This document shows, one piece after another, positions 44,141 through 52,072 of a stretch of 64,000 nt of DNA. Numbering within the stretch: the first letter of the stretch is position 1; the number at the start of each line of letters is the position of its first letter. Source of the stretch: Candidatus Rifleibacteriota bacterium (lineage in GTDB: Bacteria; Muiribacteriota; Ozemobacteria; Ozemobacterales; Ozemobacteraceae); assembly GCA_015232575.1 (NCBI GenBank), contig JADFZL010000011.1, positions 1 to 64,000 of the forward strand, in the 5' to 3' direction. The translations under genes were made by a program, and so were the position numbers. The notes below the pieces were generated by a model that did no database searches, was not told where the DNA came from, and worked only from the letters and a program-made list of their open reading frames with translations.

Positions 44141-45721
44141 TCAGGATCCTGTTTTATTTTCGGACTTTGAATTGGCATCTGCTCCGGACGAATCAGGTTT
44201 TGGAACATTCTGCATGAGAATAAAAGATTCGTTGAATTCTCTCACAACGGCTTCGAGAGCTTCTTCAAGCTGTTTATCGAATGCTTTTGCCGAGGTAAGT
44301 TTGAATAGAATTTCCGCATGTCTAGCTCTGATGAATTCGCACAAATCCTTTTTATACTTTTCAATCTGGTTAAGTTCAAGTTTATCTGTGTGGCCGCGTG
44401 TTGCAGCAAAAATACTGATAATCTGGTCTTCAAGAAGCAGCGGCTGGTACTGTGGCTGTTTAAGGATTTCAACAAGCCTTTCGCCTCTTCGAAGCTGCGC
44501 CTGCGTCGCCTTATCAAGATCTTTAGAAAACTGTGCGAAAGCGGCAAGTTCTCTGAACTGTGCAAGTTCGATACGCATCTTACCGGCAACCTGTTTCATC
44601 GCTTTGGTCTGTGCATTTCCGCCGACTCTGGAAACGGACAAGCCGGCATTAATAGCTGGCCGAACGCCGCTGTTGAAAAGATTTCCATCCAGAATAATCT
44701 GTCCATCTGTGATCGAAATAACATTTGTCGGAATATATGCTGAGACGTCGCCTGCCTGTGTTTCGATAATCGGAAGTGCTGTCAGCGAGCCACCGCCAAG
44801 GTTATCACTTAATTTTGCAGCTCTTTCAAGCAATCTGGCGTGAAGATAGAAAATATCTGACGGGTATGCTTCGCGTCCGGGTGGGCGGCGAAGAAGGAGT
44901 GACAACTGCCTGTATGCGGTCGCATGTTTCGAAAGATCGTCATAGATGCAGAGTGCGTGTCTTCCTGAATCACGGAAGAATTCTCCCATGGTGCATCCTG
45001 AATATGGTGCAAGAAACTGAAGCGGAGCCGGGTCAGATGCAGAAGCCAGAACGATGATAGTGTTCTTCATTGCATCATGTTGTTTGAGAACCTCTGCAAT
45101 CTTAACGACTGTTGAAGTTTTTTGTCCAATTGCAACATATATGCAGACAACACCTTCATTTTTCTGATTAATGATTGTGTCAATTGCGATTGCTGTTTTT
45201 CCTGTCTGACGGTCACCAATTATGAGTTCGCGCTGCCCTCTTCCAATTGGAATGAGCGCATCAACAGCCTGGATTCCGGTTTGAAGAGGTTCTTTGACGG
45301 GTTGTCTTGAAACTACGTTAGGGGCAGTGACCTCGACTGGCATAATTTTGTCGTAAACAATTGGACCAGCGCCATCAATTGGCTCGCCAAGAGCGTCAAC
45401 AATACGCCCAAGGAGTGCATTTCCTACCGGTACGGATACAATTTTGCCTGTACCACGAACCAGGTCACCTTCGCGAATACCTTGATCTGAGCCAAGAAGA
45501 ACACAACCAACGTTATCTTCTTCGAGGTTCAGAACGTATCCTTTAACCCCATTTGCAAATTCAACAAGTTCACCAATCATAACCTTTGGAAGGCCGTGAA
45601 CGCGGGCAATTCCATCACCAACCTGAAGCACTACGCCTGCTTCATCAATTTTCATTTTCGTAGAGAAATTTTTTATTTCACTTTCAAGAACACTCAGTAT
45701 TTCTTCGGGTTTCATGGTCAT
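44141..45721 (-). CDS. atpA: ATP synthase alpha subunit
   Basis: Regulatory F1 subunit, 526 residues. P-loop GDRQTGKTAIAIDT, and signature PAINAGLSVSRVGGNAQ. A C-terminal polar extension of about 20 residues (SSGADANSKSENK) goes beyond the usual end. Its start overlaps atpH by 4 bp. Confidence 0.97.
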   Translation of the reverse strand: MTMKPEEILSVLESEIKNFSTKMKIDEAGVVLQVGDGIARVHGLPKVMIGELVEFANGVKGYVLNLEEDNVGCVLLGSDQGIREGDLVRGTGKIVSVPVGNALLGRIVDALGEPIDGAGPIVYDKIMPVEVTAPNVVSRQPVKEPLQTGIQAVDALIPIGRGQRELIIGDRQTGKTAIAIDTIINQKNEGVVCIYVAIGQKTSTVVKIAEVLKQHDAMKNTIIVLASASDPAPLQFLAPYSGCTMGEFFRDSGRHALCIYDDLSKHATAYRQLSLLLRRPPGREAYPSDIFYLHARLLERAAKLSDNLGGGSLTALPIIETQAGDVSAYIPTNVISITDGQIILDGNLFNSGVRPAINAGLSVSRVGGNAQTKAMKQVAGKMRIELAQFRELAAFAQFSKDLDKATQAQLRRGERLVEILKQPQYQPLLLEDQIISIFAATRGHTDKLELNQIEKYKKDLCEFIRARHAEILFKLTSAKAFDKQLEEALEAVVREFNESFILMQNVPKPDSSGADANSKSENKTGS

Positions 45722-46314
45722 GACTGTCTTCCCTCTTTAGTAAGAGTCGGAGCATCTTCGACATGCGCTAATAATTCGCGTGCCAGAGCAAGCATCCGCT
45801 CATCAAGAATCTTCAATCTGTTTTTCACTGTTGAATCATAAATATGGTCGCCATAGCACAGCAATAATCCGCCTTTCTGCGAAGGATCAACCTTTTCAGA
45901 AAGTCTCACGGTCCCGGAAACTCTCTTTGAAAGAGCTCCGATTAAGCGTGTCTTTTCAGCTTCAGTGAGTTGTACTGCGCTGGCAACACGAACTTCAAGA
46001 ATATTTCTGGAACGCAGATATATGTGTTCAAACTCTTTTGAAATCGCTTCCAGAAGAGAAAATCTGAAGCGCTTGACAAGAAGGCATAAGAAATCCTGCA
46101 GAATTGAAGGGCCGCTGGCGAGAGATTTTCTCAACAACAGCATCTTCTGTTCTGATGTTACGAGAGGATTTCGAAAGTAGTCAGCAAAGTCAGACCTCTG
46201 TTTTAACAATTCAGCAAATGCAGAAAACCCCGAATAGATCTCGTCAAGATTGTTTTCGGAAGCAATCTTAAAAAAAGCTTCAGCATATCTTCGTGCAAGA
46301 ATCTGAATTTTCAC
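45718..46314 (-). CDS. atpH: ATP synthase delta subunit
   Basis: Peripheral-stalk OSCP/delta subunit, 198 residues. N-terminal helix bundle (ARRYAEAFFKIASENN) and C-terminal KVDPSQKGGLLLCYGDHIYDSTVKNRL. Slightly longer than the usual about 180. Overlaps atpF and atpA by 4 bp each. Confidence 0.94.
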   Translation of the reverse strand: MKIQILARRYAEAFFKIASENNLDEIYSGFSAFAELLKQRSDFADYFRNPLVTSEQKMLLLRKSLASGPSILQDFLCLLVKRFRFSLLEAISKEFEHIYLRSRNILEVRVASAVQLTEAEKTRLIGALSKRVSGTVRLSEKVDPSQKGGLLLCYGDHIYDSTVKNRLKILDERMLALARELLAHVEDAPTLTKEGRQS

Positions 46315-46964
46315 TCGCTTTTTTCCAGTTGATCAATTGATTTAGCAATAAGTTCATGATGGCTTTTTTCATCAAGAGACTTTTCAATTACCTTTTCCGC
46401 AACCATCAGAGAAAGCTTTACAACACGCTCGCGGAGTTCAACCCACGCTTTCTTTTTCTCCATCATGATGTCATGACGTGTTTTTTCAAACATTTCACCG
46501 CTTTTTACTTTTGCATCGGTCAATATTTCTTCTTTTGCTGCCTGGGCATCACTGATTGCATCCTGCTTGATGCGGTATGCTTCTTCTTCGACTGCGCCCA
46601 AGCGCTTTTCAAGTTCCTTCTGAATTTCAGCCGATTTCTTTTTTGATTCTTCAGCAGCGGTCAAATCTGCGAGCACAAGTTTCTTACGTTCCTGGAGAAT
46701 CTGGTTAACTGGTGCAAACAGAACTGATTTCAGCAAATACAGCAGAACAAAAAAGTTCAACGTCTGGGAAATGAGAATTCCCCAGCTAATATCGAACATC
46801 CCGGGCTCACCGTGACCTTTTTCCGGCTGATGAACGGCATGCGCTTCAGCTGTTACCGAAGCGCCTGCCCCGGCAGTTGAAGCAGCAACAGTGCCAGGAA
46901 ACATACCAGCAGTGAACACGACAGTCAGTAACAACACCACAAAAAAACCCGACTTCAAGTTCAT
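46311..46964 (-). CDS. atpF: ATP synthase b subunit with signal-peptide-like N-terminus
   Basis: Peripheral-stalk b subunit, about 217 residues. The canonical membrane anchor is at about residues 59-77 (ISQTLNFFVLLYLLKSVLF), followed by the long charged helix (QERKKLVLADLTAAEESKKK). In front of it is an extra hydrophobic segment, MNLKSGFFVVLLLTVVFTAG, ending in a possible VAAS signal-peptidase site, then an Ala/His-rich linker. The ATG at 46964 has GGAGG 6 bases upstream; the frame is open to 47066 but that overlaps atpE. The extra segment puts the N-terminus through the membrane in some anaerobes' b subunits. Confidence 0.9.
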   Translation of the reverse strand: MNLKSGFFVVLLLTVVFTAGMFPGTVAASTAGAGASVTAEAHAVHQPEKGHGEPGMFDISWGILISQTLNFFVLLYLLKSVLFAPVNQILQERKKLVLADLTAAEESKKKSAEIQKELEKRLGAVEEEAYRIKQDAISDAQAAKEEILTDAKVKSGEMFEKTRHDIMMEKKKAWVELRERVVKLSLMVAEKVIEKSLDEKSHHELIAKSIDQLEKSE

Positions 46965-47004
46965 CACGACCTCCAACCCGGACTTATGCATAAAAAGCTC
47001 CGCT

Positions 47005-47253
47005 CTACCAGCGTACGAAAAGAAGAACCAGAGCAATAAGCAAACAATAAATTGCCAGTGATTCAATCATGGCAAGACCAATGATCATGGTAAAACGAAT
47101 ATCACCTGACATTTCAGGCTGCCTCGCAATAGATTCACAAGCCTTGGCTGCAACATGACCCTGCGCCAGCGCAGCAAACATACAACCAAGTGCTACACAG
47201 AGACCGGCCATCAAAGCATATACCAGATGGCTCATTGTTAACGCATCTAACAT
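47005..47253 (-). CDS. atpE: ATP synthase c subunit
   Basis: Rotor-ring subunit, 82 residues, two membrane helices with the loop ARQPE. Ion site: Gln in AQGHVAAK on helix 1, and Glu-Ser followed by Tyr in GLAMIESLAIYCLL on helix 2. Gln, Glu, Ser and Tyr are the side chains of the Na+ site in Na+-type rings, although the Thr that follows the Ser is Leu here. ATG 47253 has AGGAGG 8 bases upstream; an earlier in-frame start at 47295 would overlap atpB. Confidence 0.95.
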   Translation of the reverse strand: MLDALTMSHLVYALMAGLCVALGCMFAALAQGHVAAKACESIARQPEMSGDIRFTMIIGLAMIESLAIYCLLIALVLLFVRW

Positions 47254-47269
47254 TTTTTTTCCTCCTGAA

Positions 47270-47950
47270 TTAATGTTCTTCCGAACCAACCGCACCCTTG
47301 ATATAAATGCACGACAATATTGTAAATACCAGAGCCTGTATAAGTGAAGTGAAAATCATCAGACACTGCATTGGAATGGGTATGAGCAACGGAAATATTG
47401 CCACGGTAAGAACTATGGCCACAACGTCTTCGCCCAGAATGTTTCCAAAAAGACGGAAGCTCAAGCTTATCGGGCGGGCAATCTCGCCAATAATATGGAT
47501 TGGAAACATCAGAGGACCAAGCCAGGCAGGCTCACCCCAGAAATGCTTTATGTATCCGAAACCGTGATATTTCAATCCGAGATAATGAGTCATAAAAAAT
47601 GTTATAAGCGCCATTCCAAGACAATTCGAAAAAATTCCTGTTGGAGATTTAAGCCCTGGAATCAAACCCATGAGGTTTGCACAAAGCAGATAGAGAAAGA
47701 TGGTCGCAAAAAACGGTATAAGTTCGCGATTGTGTTTGTTGTCACCAAGAAGGCCTGTTAAAAATGAGTCAAGACTTTCAACCAGCATTTCAATTATATT
47801 CTGAACAGATGATGGAATGACAGTCAGTTTACGTGTTCCAAGCCAGAAAAAGCCGTATAAAAAGGCTGTTATGACCCATGGAAGAAGCACACCAGGTGAG
47901 AGGTGAAGAAAACCGAACACATAAAATATCTTCGATTCTAAACTATGCAT
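47270..47950 (-). CDS. atpB: ATP synthase a subunit
   Basis: Membrane stator subunit forming the ion half-channels, 226 residues, five to six membrane helices. The essential Arg is in ISLSFRLFGNILGED, preceded by IHIIGEIARP. It lies 16 bp before atpE. Confidence 0.95.
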   Translation of the reverse strand: MHSLESKIFYVFGFLHLSPGVLLPWVITAFLYGFFWLGTRKLTVIPSSVQNIIEMLVESLDSFLTGLLGDNKHNRELIPFFATIFLYLLCANLMGLIPGLKSPTGIFSNCLGMALITFFMTHYLGLKYHGFGYIKHFWGEPAWLGPLMFPIHIIGEIARPISLSFRLFGNILGEDVVAIVLTVAIFPLLIPIPMQCLMIFTSLIQALVFTILSCIYIKGAVGSEEH

Positions 47951-47953
47951 CTT

Positions 47954-48352
47954 TTAAACCGTCGCAGTCTTATTATTTTCTGAGGCCGAAAATGGATAAG
48001 CACTATGGAAAACCGAAACAATCAGAGCAACCTGGCTGAGGAATAACCCTGCCGCTGTTTCCAGAAGATTGGCCATTCCGGAATAATTAAACACCCATAC
48101 TGCTGCAGCTATCAAGGCAAATTTTGTCATTCCCAGAAAAACTGCTAATATCATCTTTCGGCCGTTTTTCTTTTCCATTTGAGCAATTTGAAAAACTATC
48201 ATTCGAAAACTTACATAACCAATCAGCGCACCAATTGGCATTCCAAGTGAGAATCTGCCTGAATAAAGAAAATATGCCAAAACCGCCGTAAAAATGAGAA
48301 ACACATCGGTATAAATCATTACTTTCTCAAACACTGCCAGCTTTTCGCGCAT
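47954..48352 (-). CDS. atpI: ATP synthase I-like membrane protein
   Basis: About 132 residues, four membrane segments (IYTDVFLIFTAVLAYFLYSG; SLGMPIGALIGYVSFRMIVF; and two more), matching the UncI/ATP-synthase-I family, an assembly factor for the c ring. The frame is open to 48400, but ATG 48352 follows the atpZ stop directly with AGGA just upstream and is preferred. 3 bp before atpB. Confidence 0.82.
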   Translation of the reverse strand: MREKLAVFEKVMIYTDVFLIFTAVLAYFLYSGRFSLGMPIGALIGYVSFRMIVFQIAQMEKKNGRKMILAVFLGMTKFALIAAAVWVFNYSGMANLLETAAGLFLSQVALIVSVFHSAYPFSASENNKTATV

Positions 48353-48359
48353 TTTCCTA

Positions 48360-48608
48360 TTATTCCACTTTTCCCTTTTCGATTTTAGCCCTGTTTTCAA
48401 CCTGTCTGATAATTTTCAGTGTCTGATCACTGGCTGCTGCAATCCCGACCAGAAAACCAATGAGTATCCCATACGGGCTTGAATTCAACCAACCATCTAA
48501 AACAATCCCGCCACCAACACCCATCGCAATACACAGACCCCATGATATTCCGAGTGCCAACAGCGGACCAACTTCTGCAATTCTTTCAGACAAGACTTTA
48601 TTTGCCAC
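48360..48608 (-). CDS. atpZ: AtpZ/AtpQ-like small membrane protein
   Basis: 82 residues, two membrane segments (LLALGISWGLCIAMGVGGG and GILIGFLVGIAAASDQ), matching the ATPase_gene1/AtpZ family that leads atp operons and may help c-ring assembly or Mg transport. GTG start at 48608, only about 12 bases after a strong -10 box and with no Shine-Dalgarno, so the message may be leaderless. Confidence 0.82.
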   Translation of the reverse strand: MANKVLSERIAEVGPLLALGISWGLCIAMGVGGGIVLDGWLNSSPYGILIGFLVGIAAASDQTLKIIRQVENRAKIEKGKVE

Positions 48609-48619
48609 TAAAAGTTTAT

Positions 48620-48648
48620 TTTATAGCATACGAAATGCTTTTAGTCAA
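48620..48648 (-). promoter_or_regulatory. Sigma-70-type promoter of the atp operon
   Basis: On the minus strand TTGACT (48643-48648), a 17-base spacer, TATAAA (48620-48625). The predicted start point is about 48612-48614, a few bases before the GTG of atpZ. Confidence 0.85.
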
Positions 48649-48716
48649 TTTCTTTTTGTTTTTAACAATATTTCACAGAAGTAATTATGAGCTTATCGGG
48701 AGCATTGCAATATTGC

Positions 48717-48742
48717 TGTCATTTCGACCGAAGAGAAAAAAT
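48717..48742. repeat. Half copy of the TCATTTCGACCGAAGG palindromic element
   Basis: TGTCATTTCGACCGAAGAG matches the left arm of the element at 36326-36392; the right arm is missing. It lies between the atp promoter region and the end of the debranching-enzyme gene. Confidence 0.6.
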
Positions 48743-48749
48743 TTTGGAA

Positions 48750-50729
48750 CTATACGATGAGCGTTGGTTTCTGGCCTTTCAGGTCTTCGACGTATATTCT
48801 GAGGATTTCTGCGACGCTCCAGGCCTGGGCGCAGCAGCCGCCGGAAAAATGCGGCGGATTTCCGTCAAAGACTTCGGAAATACTTCCTATGCACGACTCG
48901 GTTTCAAGATGTGCTTTGAATGCGTCAATGATGTGCGAAGCTCTTATCTGGCTCTCGATTGAATAGTGGTTAACCTTCAGATATGAAGAAACAAAGGGTC
49001 CCATCAGGTATGCCCAGACTGTGCCCTGATGATAAGCAGAATCTCTTTGAATGCGATCTCCGTGGAAAACACCTATATAGCCCGGGTCTTTCGGTGAAAG
49101 TGAACGAAGCCCCAACGATGTAAATAGTCTTCTGAAAACATTTTCAACGATCTGTTTTTCCTCTGGTGCGGGAACCAATGAGAACGGAAGATACACAGCA
49201 AATATCTGATTAGGTCTGAATGCTAAATCTGGCTCACCATCAGGCTTGATGCAATCATACAAACACCCTTCTTCCTCATTCCAGAATGCTTTTCTGAAAT
49301 TAATTCGAACTTTTCGGGCAAGAGCGTTTATTTCGGAAACATTTGTGCCGGCTTTCTGTGCAAGCAATTCAAGAATTCTGAGGGAATTGTACCATAACGC
49401 ATTTATTTCTACCGGCTTTCCATGACGCGGTGTAACTACCCAGTCATTTACCTTGGCATCCATCCAGGTAAGTTGGACTCCGGGTTCACCCGCACTTATC
49501 AGGCCATCTTCAGGATCCATTTTAATTGAAAACCTTGTTCCATTCTGGAATGCATCAATAATTTTCTTCATTGCCGGATAGAGATTTTTCAAGACAAAGT
49601 TGTAATCATCTGTATATTCAATCAATTTATAGACTGCAAAGAAAAACCAGAGAGATGCATCAACGCTGTTATAAAGAACATCACTGCCTCTATCTTCAAA
49701 ACAGTTTGGTACAAGTCCGTCTCTGACATAGTCAGCAAATGTTTTCAGTATTGATTTTGCATCATCGAATCTTCCAGATACCAGTGTCAACCCTGGAAGT
49801 GCAATAAGGCTGTCTCTTCCCCAGTCTGAAAACCATGGATAACCTGCAATAATTGTTTTTCCGCCTGTGCTGCGTCTGTCAACGATGAACTGATCCGCTG
49901 CCAGAAGCAGTTTTCTCAGAAACACGTCCTGAGAATTCATTGATGAGGCAATTGATTCAAGTCTGATTTCTTCTTTTTTTCTCGCCTCAATTGGGTTCAG
50001 CGAATCAACAGGAGAATCAGAAAATACTGTCGAAAAAACACCTCCAGACGTCTGAGTAATAAGATAACCATTTGAATAATCGTCTTCTACAGCGGTCAGA
50101 CCACGCCTTTCCTCTTCACTGAGGAAGTTGTCGCGGTACCAGTAGCCATCATTGACAAATTTTCCACGATCCCAGGACATATACAGCACCGGAGCATTCA
50201 TGAATGGTTGAAATTCAAGGCTTTTATCACGAATTTTCGTATTATCAATGAATCCGGGGTTCTCATACATGTTTCCATGAAAATCGCGAAAAACAAAGTG
50301 CGGCCGGATTTTCAGGATAACCTCCCTGCCGTTGGAAAACACTTTGTATGTAACAACCGTTGTATTATGGCCATGAACCATAAAAATTGTCTTTGTAATC
50401 AGTACGTCAGAAATCTGATATGTCCAGGTCGGAAGGGGTTCTCTTTCGAACTTTTCAAGATAAAGATAACCTGACGGAAACATAATTTTAGTGTATCTAT
50501 TGGTTGACAGCGGATATTCATATCCATCAAGAATTAATGTTTCTTCAAGTCTTGAAACAAGATTAAGCCGTTCAGTCGGAGGTTTCTTCGATGCCACAAG
50601 AATACTGTGATAGCGCCTCGTATTCAAACCGATAACTGTTGAAGAAGCGAACCCGCCAATACCGTTACATACTATCCATTCAAGTTTTTCGGCATGTTCT
50701 ACGTGTCCAAGTGTTTCCCTTCCCAGCAT
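48750..50729 (-). CDS. Glycogen debranching enzyme (amylo-alpha-1,6-glucosidase, GH133)
   Basis: Hydrolyses alpha-1,6 branch stubs in glycogen; cytoplasmic, 659 residues. The N-terminal domain (WIVCNGIGGFASSTVIGLNTRRYHSIL) and the (alpha/alpha)6 barrel with GYPWFSDWGRDSLIALPGL, LVPNCFEDRG and the C-terminal RDSAYHQGTVWAYLMGPF match the archaeal/bacterial GDE family. Acidic active-site residues are present (SDWGRD). Shine-Dalgarno AGGAGG before ATG 50729. No other glycogen gene is adjacent. Confidence 0.93.
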   Translation of the reverse strand: MLGRETLGHVEHAEKLEWIVCNGIGGFASSTVIGLNTRRYHSILVASKKPPTERLNLVSRLEETLILDGYEYPLSTNRYTKIMFPSGYLYLEKFEREPLPTWTYQISDVLITKTIFMVHGHNTTVVTYKVFSNGREVILKIRPHFVFRDFHGNMYENPGFIDNTKIRDKSLEFQPFMNAPVLYMSWDRGKFVNDGYWYRDNFLSEEERRGLTAVEDDYSNGYLITQTSGGVFSTVFSDSPVDSLNPIEARKKEEIRLESIASSMNSQDVFLRKLLLAADQFIVDRRSTGGKTIIAGYPWFSDWGRDSLIALPGLTLVSGRFDDAKSILKTFADYVRDGLVPNCFEDRGSDVLYNSVDASLWFFFAVYKLIEYTDDYNFVLKNLYPAMKKIIDAFQNGTRFSIKMDPEDGLISAGEPGVQLTWMDAKVNDWVVTPRHGKPVEINALWYNSLRILELLAQKAGTNVSEINALARKVRINFRKAFWNEEEGCLYDCIKPDGEPDLAFRPNQIFAVYLPFSLVPAPEEKQIVENVFRRLFTSLGLRSLSPKDPGYIGVFHGDRIQRDSAYHQGTVWAYLMGPFVSSYLKVNHYSIESQIRASHIIDAFKAHLETESCIGSISEVFDGNPPHFSGGCCAQAWSVAEILRIYVEDLKGQKPTLIV

Positions 50730-50763
50730 GAAACAATCCTCCTAAAAAAGAATAACTGTTTAG

Positions 50764-50843
50764 AGAGGGGGCACGCGCCCCCTCTCGCCGGTCGAACAAG
50801 TTCGACCGTCTCACTCCCCGCGGTCGAGCACTTTGTGCTCTCC
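50764..50843. repeat. Single copy of the 78-bp triple-hairpin repeat
   Basis: GGGGGCACGCGCCCCC, GGTCGAACAAGTTCGACC and GAGCACTTTGTGCTC in the same order as the tandem array at 39455-39766, with a few substitutions. It lies directly upstream of the debranching-enzyme gene. Confidence 0.85.
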
Positions 50844-50942
50844 GATTCGAGAAAGCATATTAAGATTCAACCATGTACTTAACTTCATAAAAAGGCATCT
50901 ACTCAACAATTCTGAGCTGCGATTAACACGCAGTATCTGGAA

Positions 50943-50977
50943 TCCACTTCTACTATTTTTTTTAGTAGAAACGTGGA
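50943..50977. repeat. Inverted repeat between debranching enzyme and MutL partner gene
   Basis: TCCAC-T-TCTACTA and TAGTAGA-AAC-GTGGA form a stem around a T-rich loop. There is no T run after it, so it is not a classical terminator. Confidence 0.4.
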
Positions 50978-51013
50978 ATGATCGAAGATTCCTATACAAT
51001 TAATTACTTATAA

Positions 51014-52072
51014 CTAACTTAATAATTCTATATTCTCGGCAGCTATTGATATTCTATCATTTGTATTTTCAATTCGCACCTCAAACATTTTATTCCCACT
51101 ACGGGGCAGATTTTCGATAACTCCACAACATCCAAAGCAGCCGTCACGAATTATTCTAACTTTTTTTCCGGGCTGAAATACCTTATCAGCCTCATCGATG
51201 AGCAATGCTGTCAGATCAGTATTTTGTGTAACAATGATCTCCGGGCGTTTAACGCCCGCCCTTACCTGAGTTGCAGCACTAATTAATGCTGATTTCCCTT
51301 CATTCTTCCGGAATATTTCCATTGAACGAAAATTTATACAACAATTTCCAAATCCTTCGGTAAAGATTATCGGATAAGGAATTTTTTCATTACCGGTAAT
51401 CGGAACAGATATTTCCTTTCCCAGAAAGCGTTCTATTATTTCCGGCTCCATTCCGCCTGTAATTAAACCTGCAATTTTAGTTTCTCCTGCCCTGATAAGC
51501 ATTTCCAGTGATGGACTGGCTTCGAGAACAACTATTTTACTCTGACATTCCGCATTCAGGTTCTCTGATACATGAATATTCCCCGAAGCTTCACAGCCGA
51601 ATCCTGCAATTCCCTGAACGAGATCACATCGAACTTCAATTATAATTGAAAACTGATCAATCGAATAAACTTTTCCAAAAACAGATGCGTAAACACGCTC
51701 AACACAGGGCAGTTCATTTATTAATAACTGTCCGGATTCATCTGAAAAACTTTCAACCACTCCATCGGCAGGAGATGTAATTTTTTTTCGCAATAATCCA
51801 AATATTCCGGGAGTCAAGGCAAGAATTTCTCCCTTTGAAACTTTTTCCCCCTGCTTTTTAAGAAGAAATCCGGCGACTTCTGAAGGTTCGCACGAAAGTT
51901 CGGCAGCGGCATTTATTTCGAAAACAGCGCCTTCACGGACTATTTTTGCCAGCACACTCTCAGGAAAGACTTCCTGTCCAATGCAAACTTTTAAATCATT
52001 GATATTCCCGAGCTTCCTGCTGATTTTATGAAGGCAATTTTCGAGATATAGCGGGCCTGAATATTTTCTCAT
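51014..52072 (-). CDS. MutL-partner protein of unknown function
   Basis: About 352 residues. I do not recognise a named family. Visible parts: a lipoyl/barrel-sandwich-like stretch (VSKGEILALTPGIFGLLRKKITSPADGVV, about 95-130), repeated later by YASVFGKVYSIDQFSIIIEV; a middle alpha/beta region with AGLITGGMEPEIIERFLGK; and a C-terminal KOW/SH3-like segment PGKKVRIIRDGCFGCCGVIENLP with a Cys-x2-Cys-Cys motif. ATG 52072 overlaps the MutL-like stop (ATGA). The tight coupling suggests it acts with that ATPase. An earlier in-frame start at 52126 is unlikely. Confidence 0.72.
   Translation of the reverse strand: MRKYSGPLYLENCLHKISRKLGNINDLKVCIGQEVFPESVLAKIVREGAVFEINAAAELSCEPSEVAGFLLKKQGEKVSKGEILALTPGIFGLLRKKITSPADGVVESFSDESGQLLINELPCVERVYASVFGKVYSIDQFSIIIEVRCDLVQGIAGFGCEASGNIHVSENLNAECQSKIVVLEASPSLEMLIRAGETKIAGLITGGMEPEIIERFLGKEISVPITGNEKIPYPIIFTEGFGNCCINFRSMEIFRKNEGKSALISAATQVRAGVKRPEIIVTQNTDLTALLIDEADKVFQPGKKVRIIRDGCFGCCGVIENLPRSGNKMFEVRIENTNDRISIAAENIELLS

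Noticed and set aside
47005..47295. Upstream starts for atpE, atpF, rcpA, tadB and flxB
   Set aside because: Each longer version would overlap the neighbouring gene, while a downstream start has a good Shine-Dalgarno and the family N-terminus.
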